Source: a virus
Direction: 5' to 3' (one strand)
DNA length: 23,578 nucleotides
Virus record (IMG/VR): IMGVR_UViG_3300025109_000071
Coordinates: 1-23,578 of that record
Below the pieces are notes generated by a model. That model was not told the origin of the DNA. It saw only the letters and a list, made by a program, of their open reading frames with translations, and did no database searches. Of this stretch, positions 1-8,627 are shown piece by piece. The position numbers were made by a program, and so were the translations under genes. Every line of letters begins with the position of its first letter. Position 1 is the stretch's first letter.

Positions 1-131
1 ATGATAACTGGCAGACTTGTTTCGGCGTAGGGACTAGCGCGGCGCTAAGGATGCAAACTGCCTCTAATGCAATTGAATTGAGATTAAGCGCCACAGATTA
101 CCTCTTTGAAACGGGGGGAGTGGTGGGGTGA
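1..131 (+). CDS. 3' end of an unidentified phage gene (partial)
   Basis: An open frame enters from the left edge (codons begin at base 3) and ends at a TGA at 129-131. The 42 visible residues include ALRMQTASNAIELRLSATDY and end in a glycine/valine-rich tail (ETGGVVG). I recognise no motif. The stop overlaps the GTG start of the next gene (GTGA), so both are probably translated from one mRNA. Position just ahead of ejection-protein genes suggests a virion gene, but this is inference from context only. Confidence 0.6.
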   Translation, partial: DNWQTCFGVGTSAALRMQTASNAIELRLSATDYLFETGGVVG

Positions 132-547
132 TAATCACCCAACCCAAGGAAGATATAGCCCACTTTGTATCGGGGATTATAGGCGAAAGACAGCACTTTC
201 CTTTTGAGAATTATTCCGCTATAGGGCTTATTAAGGATGATGAATTGGTAGCAGGAGTTATCTATAACCACGCCACAGGGTCTAATATTATGGCTCACAT
301 CGCAGCGGTAGAAGGCAAGAAGTGGTTAACGAGAGAATTTTTATTTGCCATGTTTGATTATCCTTTTAATCAACTTGGTGTAAGACGTATTACGGGGCTT
401 GTCCCTAAGAAGAACACAGTAGCCAGACGTTTTGACACTCATCTAGGCTTTAAGTACGAAGGAAACATGCGTAACGCATTACCTGATGACGATATGATAA
501 TTTACGGAATGCTGAGAGAGAAATGTAAATGGCTCGACCTGAAATAA
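128..547 (+). CDS. GNAT-family acetyltransferase-like protein
   Basis: This 139-residue protein resembles small GNAT-fold N-acyltransferases. The acetyl-CoA-binding region is suggested by VPKKNTVARRF (residues 92-102), followed by LGFKYEG (106-112), a typical C-terminal GNAT signature in which a conserved Asn and a GF-x-x-EG turn recur. It starts with GTG inside a GTGA overlap with the upstream gene, with a G-rich Shine-Dalgarno (GGGGGAG) just before it, and overlaps the next gene by 19 nt. GNAT-like proteins are often encoded among podovirus virion genes; the T7 internal virion region has one by fold. The substrate is unknown, and whether it is packaged in the virion or acts in the cytoplasm cannot be read from the sequence. 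Confidence 0.75.
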   Translation: MIITQPKEDIAHFVSGIIGERQHFPFENYSAIGLIKDDELVAGVIYNHATGSNIMAHIAAVEGKKWLTREFLFAMFDYPFNQLGVRRITGLVPKKNTVARRFDTHLGFKYEGNMRNALPDDDMIIYGMLREKCKWLDLK

Positions 548-2205
548 GCACATTTGAAGACCGATTAAAATCAAAGTTAAACAAGTACGAAAACCATCGC
601 TACTGTAACTTTAGTAAACCTGATCCGCCCCCTGCTCCTGATTATGCTCGCGCAGCCAAAGCGCAGGGCGCGGCTAATGTAGATACCGCCCGACTTGAGG
701 GCAGGATGAACAATCCTAATGTTTATACCCCTTGGGGTTCGCAGGAGATTACTTTTGGCGCTCCTAGAGAGTTTGATTCTCAAGCCTATTTAGAAAAATA
801 TCCTGGTGTAGCAGCATTTCAACGTGGGCCTGAAGCGCATTACAATGAATACGGGCGGGATGAGGGGCGAGAGGCATCTTACACTGGTGGGCCAGGAGGC
901 GATCAGGCTACAATCACCCAATCCCTATCTCCATCCCAACAGAGAATATTCGACCTAGACCAAAACCTTCAAATAGGTTTGTTGGAAGCTGGGCAAAATC
1001 AGTTAAACCAAGTCAGCGGCACTTTCAATACTCCTTGGGATACTTCCGGCGCACCACAAGTTGACGCTTATAACCCAAATCAAGTAGATGATTTAGGTAG
1101 ACTTAACTTAGAGGGTATGCAGAATTACGGGCAATATGACCCCTCTCAATTAAGAGACTTTGAACAATATGATCCTAATGCCTTAAATAACGTTAGAGGA
1201 TTAAATCAACAGGGCTTAACTAATGTTGATGATGCTACCGTAGGCGGCGCTGATAGGATAATGGAAGCCATGAGGGAACGCTATCAGCCTGAATTTGATG
1301 AACGTAGAACACTGAAGGAAAACCAACTCTTAACTCAGGGACACGGCAGGGGTGGCGCTGCATGGGAAACGGCTAATAGAGATTTAGGACAACAGGAAAA
1401 TGATTTCAGATTAGCCTCAATGCTACGTGCAGGGCAAGAACAATCAAGGATGCTAGGAGAACAACGTGCCAATAGAGGGCAGGAATTTGGTGAACGTACT
1501 CAAATGTCTGATTTTGATATAGCGAGACAAAACCAACTTTGGGGGCAGCAAGGTGATGTTGTTAGACAAGCCGCAGCCCAGCGAGGGCAGGAGTTTGGTG
1601 AGCAAGGCGCTAATATTGCCAATCTAAACGCTATCAGAGCGCAACAGTTTGGTGAACGCGCTGGACAGTTCCAATCAGACGCACAGCGGCAAGCAGCCCA
1701 AATTAACCAACAGCAAGCCGCACAACAGGCTACAGGAGCAGATAGGGGACGTTATATACAAGAACAAGCCTATGACCGTAACGTGCCTCTAAACGAAACT
1801 AACGCGCTCAGACAAGGTAATCAGGTACAGCCTTTCAGTTATCAGGGTTATCAGCCTACTAGTGTCCAACCAGCGCCTTTATTTGACGCTACCCTAGCGG
1901 GTGGTAATTTTGCTCAACAGAATTTCCAGACTAAATCACAGCAGTATGGTGACTTTTGGGGTGGCGTGGGGGATTTGGGCATAGCTGCAGCTACCCTCAA
2001 AGCGTCTGATAGACGGGCTAAGGAGAATATCTTACCAGTTAAGAGTATAAACGGGCTAATGTCATATTTGTTTAATTACATTGGCAATGATAACCAATAC
2101 TTGGGGTATATGGCTGATGAGGTAAAAGAGATTTATCCAAACGATGTAATAAGTATTAACGGATATGATCATGTTACTAGTCGATTTGCTCCGGTGAGGG
2201 TTTAA
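529..2205 (+). CDS. Gln-rich virion/DNA-ejection-type protein with C-terminal S74-like domain
   Basis: A 558-residue protein, probably a virion component. The N-terminus has a proline cluster (PDPPPAPDY) and a segment seen in many marine podovirus structural proteins (NPNVYTPWGS). Residues about 82-115 match a repeat known from bacterial surface and secreted proteins: FDxxxYLxxYPxV, then HYxxYGxxEGR. The middle (about 300-440) is Gln/Arg-rich with recurring GQEFGE/QQFGE units, probably helical. The last 66 residues start with SDRRAKENI (S493), the signature of the peptidase S74 intramolecular chaperone, where Ser and Lys form the self-cleavage dyad; this copy is short and ends soon after a YDHV segment. 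The ATG follows GAGAGAG by 8 nt. A tail-fibre-associated role is the main alternative to ejection. Confidence 0.7.
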   Translation: MARPEISTFEDRLKSKLNKYENHRYCNFSKPDPPPAPDYARAAKAQGAANVDTARLEGRMNNPNVYTPWGSQEITFGAPREFDSQAYLEKYPGVAAFQRGPEAHYNEYGRDEGREASYTGGPGGDQATITQSLSPSQQRIFDLDQNLQIGLLEAGQNQLNQVSGTFNTPWDTSGAPQVDAYNPNQVDDLGRLNLEGMQNYGQYDPSQLRDFEQYDPNALNNVRGLNQQGLTNVDDATVGGADRIMEAMRERYQPEFDERRTLKENQLLTQGHGRGGAAWETANRDLGQQENDFRLASMLRAGQEQSRMLGEQRANRGQEFGERTQMSDFDIARQNQLWGQQGDVVRQAAAQRGQEFGEQGANIANLNAIRAQQFGERAGQFQSDAQRQAAQINQQQAAQQATGADRGRYIQEQAYDRNVPLNETNALRQGNQVQPFSYQGYQPTSVQPAPLFDATLAGGNFAQQNFQTKSQQYGDFWGGVGDLGIAAATLKASDRRAKENILPVKSINGLMSYLFNYIGNDNQYLGYMADEVKEIYPNDVISINGYDHVTSRFAPVRV

Positions 2206-2206
2206 T

Positions 2207-3412
2207 ATGGCTTACACATCACAAAAAGAGATTGAACGGCAAAAGGCACTTGACACCAGAAGAAAGGGCGGAAATAGAGGCCCAACTTACACATCACTAA
2301 AAGAGATTGAACGGCAAAAGGCACTTTCACAGCAGTTACGTAATCCAAACAGGAAGTATGCTAGAAACCCACTAGGGGCTATTGCCGCTGGTCTTAATGC
2401 TTATACAGCTAACAGGAAGGGTGAGCAAGTTGCGGATTGGGAAGAGACTAATCGCGGCATTGAGCAAGAGGAATTGAACAATATAATTAAAAGGATCTCC
2501 CCTGACTACGAAAAAAACCGTTTGCGTGGAATGGTAGATGCTTTGCGTAACGCGCCTAAAGATCAACTTATCATTCCTGGCGAAACAAAAACGCCCAACT
2601 ACCAATCACCATTAGCCCAACAGTTGTGGATTAAGCAGCAGATGGACGAGGCTAAAGCAAATAGGGTGCGAACACCTGAACAGCAAAAACAAGAAATTGA
2701 GTTGAGATCGGCGAGCCGAAACAATTCTGCTCCAGGCAATCCTTATTACGTTGCTGTATATACCAACGAGGGAATGGGGATTATGGATACCAGAACTGGC
2801 AATATAACCTTCCCACTGGGCAAAGGGGGAGACCCATTAGTCCGCACTACTGATGACCCAGAGACGCAGGGAAGCATTGAGAAAGCAAAATTAAAGGCTA
2901 AAACAGACGAGGCGGCGCGGCTAGCCGCCCCCGAGAATATAAAAGGGTATAACAATATTTTAGAGAATATTACTTGGTTGAACTCGCATAAGAATAATAT
3001 GAATGCTTATTACGGTGCAATGCAGGGGTTGACTCCAACGTTCTTACCAGGAACTACCAATGCTAAGGCAAAGATAGAGCAAATTGTTGCATACCTTTCG
3101 ATAGAAAATCGTGAAAAGATGGAGGGGTCTGGTGCTATATCTGATTTTGAAGCTAGAATGCTTGGAAAAGCTGCCACTATTTTAGGTAATGATAGGATTA
3201 GTGACAAATTAGCAGCAGACGAACTTTTAAAAGTCGAGCGAATACTAACCCAAGCAAAAATAAAAGCGGAAAGTTTGCTGACACCAGAAGAAAGGGCGGA
3301 AATAGAGGCCCAACTTAAACTGTCGGAGGAAAACATGACACCTAAAGCCTCTGAGCAGAATTTACCGAAAAGTAACCTTTCCAATCTGTCAGATGATGAG
3401 TTGTTTGATTAA
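2207..3412 (+). CDS. Putative internal virion / DNA-ejection protein
   Basis: A 401-residue, highly charged, mostly helical protein without transmembrane segments or signal peptide. I do not recognise the N-terminal half. The C-terminal part (about 245-360) contains EKMEGSGAISDFEARMLGKA, a pattern (G-x-ISDxE-x-x-x-L) recurring in podovirus ejection proteins. The first 45 residues carry an imperfect internal repeat: YTSQKEIERQKAL and YTSLKEIERQKAL, 25 residues apart, separated by a basic segment (DTRRKGGNRGPT) copied out of frame from the gene's own 3' end. The ATG lies 1 nt after the previous stop, and its own stop overlaps the next start (TAATG). Function is inferred from neighbours and the short motif. 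Confidence 0.6.
   Translation: MAYTSQKEIERQKALDTRRKGGNRGPTYTSLKEIERQKALSQQLRNPNRKYARNPLGAIAAGLNAYTANRKGEQVADWEETNRGIEQEELNNIIKRISPDYEKNRLRGMVDALRNAPKDQLIIPGETKTPNYQSPLAQQLWIKQQMDEAKANRVRTPEQQKQEIELRSASRNNSAPGNPYYVAVYTNEGMGIMDTRTGNITFPLGKGGDPLVRTTDDPETQGSIEKAKLKAKTDEAARLAAPENIKGYNNILENITWLNSHKNNMNAYYGAMQGLTPTFLPGTTNAKAKIEQIVAYLSIENREKMEGSGAISDFEARMLGKAATILGNDRISDKLAADELLKVERILTQAKIKAESLLTPEERAEIEAQLKLSEENMTPKASEQNLPKSNLSNLSDDELFD
2211..2326 (+). repeat. 41-bp direct repeat, period 75 bp, in the gene start
   Basis: Bases 2211-2251 and 2286-2326 are the same 41-bp sequence with one mismatch (A at 2223, T at 2298). The 75-bp offset keeps the reading frame, so the protein repeats its YTSxKEIERQKAL segment. 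Confidence 0.95.
2251..2289 (+). repeat. 39-bp exact copy of bases 3279-3317
   Basis: Bases 2251-2289 are identical to 3279-3317. The distal copy encodes LTPEERAEIEAQL in the normal frame. The proximal copy is read in another frame as DTRRKGGNRGPT and fills the space between the two 41-bp repeats. The distal copy is probably the source, because its reading gives an ordinary helical sequence. Confidence 0.95.
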
Positions 3413-5394
3413 TGTCAGGTAATAAGAAGGAAAAATGGCAAGAGATTGCCAATAGAGGGCTTCAGGATAGATTTGATCCAGAAACTAGGATAAAGTTTGA
3501 TGAGGCTGTTAATCGGGGGCTTATCACATTACCAAGTGGAGCACCCCAAGAGGAACCTAACTTTCTCCAACAGATGCCAATCTTCAAACCGGATATGCGC
3601 CCACTGCCAAAAGATGCTCCACCATGGGCGCATAACAACCCTGAATTATGGAATATTGTCAATAATATTAAAAGCAATGTTGAGCCTTGGCTTTCAACGG
3701 GGGGCACCGTTGCTGGGAGTGTTATTGGCGCACCTACTGGCCCACTAGGTGCTGCCGCTGGCGGTGCTTTGGGTTATGGTAGTGTTAAAGCATTAGGAGA
3801 CCAAATGGATGTATGGCTTGGCAATCGACCTGATCCAGGTATGGTTGAGGCTGCAAAAGAAAGCGTGAAGAATGTTGGTGAAGGCGCAATGTTTGAAATG
3901 GGTGGGCAAGCTATAGGCCCAGGAATAAAGACCGTGTGGGATCGTGGTGTGAAACCTATATGGGATTTGACAGGAGGAGCCGTAGTGCGAGGACTCAAGA
4001 GAGTCTGGGAGCCCTGGGGTAAAGAAGGCTATGATCCGATTGTGGGGAGAATGGCTGTGGAGGCGGCAGGGGATAGAACTCGGGCAGTAATGAACGCCCT
4101 ACGAGAGGCTGCAAGAAAAGCAAGAGAGGGTAAGGATTATGTAAAAGGTAGTAAACCAACTGCTGGACAAGCTGCGTCCCCAGCGGGGTCTACTGAATTC
4201 TCGGCACTAGCCGAGCAAGGCAAAGCATATACGCCAACAATATATACTGACCTTGCAAAAGCCAATGCACGTGCTAGAACAAAAGCCTTACAAAAGATAG
4301 GTGGTACAGCAGATGATCTGGCTGCTGCCATAAGACATAGGGACAAAGTTACTGATCCTATGAGGAAAGCGGCTATTGATGCCGCTAACCGCACTGGTGT
4401 AAGTAATAAACCGTTATTAGACAATATTAACAAAATAAGGAATGAACCTGGATTAAGGACTATTGATGCTGTTACAAAGACTATGGATGATTTAGTAAGA
4501 AAAATAAAAGACGCTACCAAAAGGCAACTAGATGATGATTTAGGTAAGAAAATAACAGGGCTTTCTAAAAACAAAAATATTAGTGCTGCGGAATACAAAA
4601 AGCTTTCTAAAAACAATACTATTAACGCAAAAGATTTATATTCCATTAGGAAAGGCATAGGCAAAGACATTAAAAATAACATGAAAATAAAAGGGGATTT
4701 TGATACCGATTTAGCAATTAGTTTGGAGCGTAAATTACAAATAGTTATTGACGATTTAATGGAGCCAGCAAGCGGCGGTATATGGAAAAAATACCTAGTA
4801 AAGTATAAAAAATTATCTGACCGTGCCGACAGAATGAAGTTGGGACAGCATTTTGGCAAGAAGCTTAATAAGCCAACGAAAGCCGTTGGCGCATCAGAAG
4901 CTGCTGCACCACAAAAAGCCGCACCTATAGCTAATGCACTTAGAAATCCAAAAACAGTCCCTAAGGTAACGGGGTTTAACAGAAGTGGACAGTCATTATC
5001 TGAAGTCCTAACCCCCAAACAAATGAAGGCAATTAGTGGTGTGGCTAAGGATTTAACCAGAAAAGAAAACTATGAGGCTCTAGCTAAAGCAGGACTCAAA
5101 AAGGCCGGAATAATATTAGAAGAAATTGAGCCCCCACAACTTATAAATGCCTTATGGCGACCAGTTATGGTAGTGAACGGCTTGCTTAGAAGGCTATTTG
5201 GTAAGACAGAAACAGCTACATTAGTGCGTATTGGGGAACTTATGAAAGATCCAAATTTTATGCTTGATGTAATGAAGCGAGCTAAAGCAAAAGAAATAGA
5301 AGCTATGATAGAAATTGTTACTGCGGTCAACGCTGGCAGAGCAACAACAGCCGTAGTATCCATGGCAGAGCAATCAACACATGCAGAGCAATAA
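3412..5394 (+). CDS. Putative DNA-ejection / internal virion protein with Gly/Ala-rich hydrophobic segment
   Basis: A 660-residue basic protein. Residues about 96-127 are a Gly/Ala-rich hydrophobic stretch (TVAGSVIGAPTGPLGAAAGG and onward), of the glycine-zipper type common in phage ejection proteins that enter or cross membranes. Residues 248-258 (KPTAGQAASPA) match a motif I associate with podovirus DNA-transfer proteins. The centre (about 290-480) is Lys-rich and helical. The C-terminus has amphipathic helices ending in an AEQ-rich tail. The gene starts in a TAATG overlap with the previous one, so this and the two upstream genes look like a three-gene ejection cluster like T7 14-15-16 or P22 7-20-16 in arrangement, though not in recognisable sequence. 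Confidence 0.65.
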   Translation: MSGNKKEKWQEIANRGLQDRFDPETRIKFDEAVNRGLITLPSGAPQEEPNFLQQMPIFKPDMRPLPKDAPPWAHNNPELWNIVNNIKSNVEPWLSTGGTVAGSVIGAPTGPLGAAAGGALGYGSVKALGDQMDVWLGNRPDPGMVEAAKESVKNVGEGAMFEMGGQAIGPGIKTVWDRGVKPIWDLTGGAVVRGLKRVWEPWGKEGYDPIVGRMAVEAAGDRTRAVMNALREAARKAREGKDYVKGSKPTAGQAASPAGSTEFSALAEQGKAYTPTIYTDLAKANARARTKALQKIGGTADDLAAAIRHRDKVTDPMRKAAIDAANRTGVSNKPLLDNINKIRNEPGLRTIDAVTKTMDDLVRKIKDATKRQLDDDLGKKITGLSKNKNISAAEYKKLSKNNTINAKDLYSIRKGIGKDIKNNMKIKGDFDTDLAISLERKLQIVIDDLMEPASGGIWKKYLVKYKKLSDRADRMKLGQHFGKKLNKPTKAVGASEAAAPQKAAPIANALRNPKTVPKVTGFNRSGQSLSEVLTPKQMKAISGVAKDLTRKENYEALAKAGLKKAGIILEEIEPPQLINALWRPVMVVNGLLRRLFGKTETATLVRIGELMKDPNFMLDVMKRAKAKEIEAMIEIVTAVNAGRATTAVVSMAEQSTHAEQ

Positions 5395-5473
5395 GCGCCG
5401 GAGCATCACAAATATATGAGGATTAACTATATGAAGTTTAAACATTGCAACACAATAGTAACGGGGAATGCAA

Positions 5474-7357
5474 GTGGCGCGTAACGGCTCAGGCACTTAT
5501 AACCTCCCCGCTGGCAATCCTGTTGTAACTGGAACAACCATTAGTTCCACTACCCACAACAACACAATGACGGATATTGAAACGGCATTAACCGATTCGG
5601 TAGATAAGGACGGGCAAACAGTAATAACTGGCGTAATAGACCACAACGGTGAAGAAATCGTCTTAGACGTTGACGGCGATACGTCTATTACCGCAGATAC
5701 GGATGACCAAATTGACGTTAAGGTTGGCGGAAGTGATATATATAAAATATTAGCCGCCTCTCTAGGGTTAGCAACAGATGACGGGGCTTCATTAGGAATA
5801 TCAGGTACAGCCTGGAGTGATTTATTCCTAGCAAGTGGTGGGGTGATAAATTGGGATAGCGGCGATATAACCATTACTCACTCGGCAAACGATTTAGCGT
5901 TTGCTGGCGGGACATTTACATTTACCACACTTGACAGCACATCTTTTAAAGCGGCTGCGAATAATTTTGGTGCGCCAGCTAACTTCACTAATACTATAGG
6001 AACACAATCAGCACCAGATTTTCTATACAACGATTCTACTAAAAAGCTCTACTGTCGGTCGATTATTGTAGCCGAACAGAATGATACCTCTGAGATTGCT
6101 ATAAGGCGGGTTAATGGAACGCTAACCTCCCCAACTGCGGTGTTGACAGGTGAACTTAGCGGTGTCCTTTATTGGCAACCCTGGATAGCTACTGACTGGG
6201 GGAGTAGTTCACCTAATTACGGCAGAACGGGACAGATACAATCACGATTAACAGAACCAACTCCTACTCGGACGAACACAGGCGGCAATGTAGGAATCGC
6301 AGTTACCAAACATGGTAGTGATGTTTTACGGGAACGATTCTGGGTTAATAATGACGGTGATGTTGTTTGTGCTGGACAAGCAGGCGATGCGGGTCACGCA
6401 GGCCTAGAAAGCACCACTACCTCTTACCCTGCGACACACACAATTTATAGTCAGGATGCTGGTGATCATGCTACATGTGCATGGCGGCACGATGACGACA
6501 TCTCAGAAGGGTTTGATTGGGACATCACGCAAGCGACTAATATCTTAACCCTTTTAAGGGTGCTTTCTGATGCACGCACATCCATATTAACTATAGACGG
6601 AAGTGGTATTAATGGTGTGATCGGAGCGACTACTGCTGCTGCTGGGACATTCACGGCTGCCACAATAGATAATATTACAATAGACGGTAATACCATTAGT
6701 TGTGCAACTGGTTCTAATTTAGAAATAGTGCCGTTTGCAGGTCAGAACATACGACTTGATGGAGCGATAGTTATTGATGCGGGAGTAGTAACAGGAGCAA
6801 CCTCTATTACTTCAACTGGGTTTACTGGCGCATTAACTGGTAATGTCACAGGTAATGTTTCAGGCACAGCCGCAACAGTAACGGGGGCGGCACAAGCAGC
6901 TATTACAAGTTTAGGGACTCTTACAACTCTCACGGTTGATAATATCACTATTAACGGGGCGGCTATCAGTTCGGACACTGGGGCTATATCATTTAGTGAC
7001 GAGGATATAACCACAACTGGACAAGTTAATGCTGCTAATTTTTCATCATCAACTAATGTTATTAGTGATGATAGTGTTATTTCCTTTGTAACAGTTAGTG
7101 GGGCAATATTGAAACTTGGCACTGGTGGTAGTCCAGCCAATGGCAGGCCAAATGGCTTTGTTAGGATAGAAGCCTCAGAAACACCCTATGAAATTGTTTT
7201 GGAACGCACGACCAACATTGCCTTCGCAACTGGTGTTCACACAGGGACAACAGGTTCAGATGGTAATTTGACCATTGCTGTGAACACCACAACTTGTTAC
7301 ATCGAAAACAGAACGGGTGGCGCAATAGGTATTGATCTAACGATGTTCAGCAGATAG
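5474..7357 (+). CDS. Tail fibre protein
   Basis: About 627 residues. The N-terminus (MARNGSGTYNLPAGNPVVTG) is a widespread phage tail-fibre start that attaches the fibre to the tail. I prefer GTG 5474, because it gives this family N-terminus and sits 7 nt after GGGG (5463-5466); ATG 5468 is in frame but only 1 nt from the same G-run. The shaft is rich in Gly, Thr, Ser, Asn and Asp, with repeats such as LTGNVTGNVSGTAATVTGAA and two xxLTVDNITIxG-type segments, typical of trimeric beta-rich fibres. Residues about 225-300 (YWQPWIATDWG, then NPN-like turns) may form a globular module. The C-terminal 100 residues (VSGAILKLGTGG to the end) presumably include the receptor-facing tip. No S74 chaperone was seen at its C-terminus. 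Confidence 0.85.
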   Translation: MARNGSGTYNLPAGNPVVTGTTISSTTHNNTMTDIETALTDSVDKDGQTVITGVIDHNGEEIVLDVDGDTSITADTDDQIDVKVGGSDIYKILAASLGLATDDGASLGISGTAWSDLFLASGGVINWDSGDITITHSANDLAFAGGTFTFTTLDSTSFKAAANNFGAPANFTNTIGTQSAPDFLYNDSTKKLYCRSIIVAEQNDTSEIAIRRVNGTLTSPTAVLTGELSGVLYWQPWIATDWGSSSPNYGRTGQIQSRLTEPTPTRTNTGGNVGIAVTKHGSDVLRERFWVNNDGDVVCAGQAGDAGHAGLESTTTSYPATHTIYSQDAGDHATCAWRHDDDISEGFDWDITQATNILTLLRVLSDARTSILTIDGSGINGVIGATTAAAGTFTAATIDNITIDGNTISCATGSNLEIVPFAGQNIRLDGAIVIDAGVVTGATSITSTGFTGALTGNVTGNVSGTAATVTGAAQAAITSLGTLTTLTVDNITINGAAISSDTGAISFSDEDITTTGQVNAANFSSSTNVISDDSVISFVTVSGAILKLGTGGSPANGRPNGFVRIEASETPYEIVLERTTNIAFATGVHTGTTGSDGNLTIAVNTTTCYIENRTGGAIGIDLTMFSR

Positions 7358-7365
7358 GTGATAAT

Positions 7366-8007
7366 ATGATAATTAAAGGTTATGAATTAAATGGCGGTCA
7401 TTACATCAATGTTGTGTTTGAAATGTCCACTGGTGAAGATATTGTCGTTACTTTCCAAGATGCAGAATTATCAAGCCTTGATAAAAGGCTGGCAATGGTA
7501 AGTGAATATTCTGGAGCGCAAGAGGAATATCCTGACTTGACAGAACTAAGGGCATTGGCTGCTGAGTGTTTTAAACTTACTGGCATTGTAAGAATAGATA
7601 GAAAGAGGAATGTAAATGTTGGTGGAGTGACATATAATTCATTAAGTGATGTCCCTGAACTAAGGTCTGTTACTGATATTATCTGGACTCCAGAAGTTAA
7701 ACAAGCACTCAAGGATGAATTACCTAAAAAACAAAAGACTGAAAAAGTAATGCGCCCCTATGAGCGAGTCCAGATAATTGATGGTGTTGCTGTTGTTGAC
7801 AATGGTGAAGAGGAAGTCGAAGAGGCTGTATGGGAATACTTCCCTATGGTGGATAAACAAGGTAGTGCTGTCATGGAATTAGTATCGCCAGAAGTCGAAG
7901 CTGAATCTGGGTTAAAAGATAAAGACGGAAAAATTATCAAGGAACCAATAGAAGCAAAAAAAGCAGTCTACAAACAACGCACCCACAAAGTCCCTGTAAT
8001 GGAATAG
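7366..8007 (+). CDS. Unknown protein downstream of the tail fibre; possible fibre-assembly protein
   Basis: A 213-residue acidic protein that I do not recognise. It has a beta-rich N-terminal half (IKGYELNGGHYINVVFEMS), a central acidic run (NGEEEVEEAVWEYFP) and a C-terminal SGLKDKDGKIIKEPIEAKKA segment. It starts 8 nt after the fibre stop with an AGGTGATAAT spacer, so it is co-transcribed with the fibre. Short genes in this place often encode fibre-assembly chaperones or accessory fibres, which is inference from position. Its stop TAG abuts the stop of the convergent gene, forming TAGCTA with no space for a terminator. Confidence 0.7.
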   Translation: MIIKGYELNGGHYINVVFEMSTGEDIVVTFQDAELSSLDKRLAMVSEYSGAQEEYPDLTELRALAAECFKLTGIVRIDRKRNVNVGGVTYNSLSDVPELRSVTDIIWTPEVKQALKDELPKKQKTEKVMRPYERVQIIDGVAVVDNGEEEVEEAVWEYFPMVDKQGSAVMELVSPEVEAESGLKDKDGKIIKEPIEAKKAVYKQRTHKVPVME

Positions 8008-8250
8008 CTACTTACGCATCATCTGTTTACCGATGACATTAAACGAGGCACAGTCGTGGTAACCTTCCCAACAAGTGTTCATCTTAGCCTCTTTTTTAGC
8101 TTTCGCCTTCCGTTTAATTTCACCCACACAACTAATACAAAAAGGTTCTACGTTTCCCTTCCCTCCCTCCTTTCTTGGTTTGCGTACATAATGTTTACCT
8201 TCCACATCACCACACTTATTACATAACTTATATATGTGAGTGCCTTTCAT
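8008..8250 (-). CDS. Small cysteine-rich (zinc-binding-like) protein
   Basis: An 80-residue basic protein, last gene of the leftward recombination operon. Two CxxC pairs (CNKCG near residue 10, CISC near 38) could hold one zinc ion; two more Cys (59, 67) lie near the C-terminus. A Lys-rich run (KRKAKAKKEAK) follows. Such proteins often bind nucleic acid, but no family is recognised. Its ATG overlaps the ssb stop (ATGA), so translation is coupled to SSB. Confidence 0.7.
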   Translation of the reverse strand: MKGTHIYKLCNKCGDVEGKHYVRKPRKEGGKGNVEPFCISCVGEIKRKAKAKKEAKMNTCWEGYHDCASFNVIGKQMMRK

Positions 8251-8627
8251 CAGAAAGGTATATTGTCATCTACAAAATCATCCCTAGTGTTCTGTGCTTT
8301 AGGTTGTGGCTTTTGCTCACCCGCCTTACCAATCAGATCCAACGTGTTCACATTCACTTCCAAACTATAACGTTTCACTCCATCATTCTCGTATTCCCTG
8401 TTCGACAATTCGCCTGAGATAGCAACCTGTTGGCCTTTAATAAGGTATCCAGGCAACTTCCCCTCAGCGCGTTTACCCCATAAGAAGCATCGTACCCAAT
8501 TCGTTGATTCCCTTTCTCCGTAGCCCGATTTAACAGCTACGCTAAAACTACAAACAACCTTCCCGCTAGTAGTGTGCCTAGTATCAGAATCGTTACCCAA
8601 ATTGCCTGTAAAATTAAATATATTCAT
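8250..8627 (-). CDS. ssb: Single-stranded DNA-binding protein
   Basis: A 125-residue OB-fold SSB that would coat ssDNA during replication and recombination. It begins MNIFNFTGNLGND, like bacterial SSBs, and has the conserved NWVRCFLWGKRAE strand (44-56) and QQVAISGELSNREYENDG (66-83). The linker is short and the acidic tip DDNIPF (120-125) matches the conserved D-D-x-I-P-F tail that recruits partner proteins. The start follows GGAAAC by a few bases and overlaps the erf stop by 4 nt, so ERF and SSB are co-translated. Length is shorter than host SSB (about 170-180), as usual in phages. Confidence 0.95.
   Translation of the reverse strand: MNIFNFTGNLGNDSDTRHTTSGKVVCSFSVAVKSGYGERESTNWVRCFLWGKRAEGKLPGYLIKGQQVAISGELSNREYENDGVKRYSLEVNVNTLDLIGKAGEQKPQPKAQNTRDDFVDDNIPF

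Noticed and set aside
4137-5018. 293-codon leftward open frame
   Set aside because: Antisense shadow of the ejection-protein gene: Leu/Ser/Phe-rich composition, no ribosome binding site, and the plus-strand frame is clearly coding.
5431-5484. 17-codon ORF (MKFKHCNTIVTGNASGA) over the tail-fibre start
   Set aside because: AGGATT precedes it, so a leader peptide is possible, but the length and lack of any other support are insufficient to list it as a gene.
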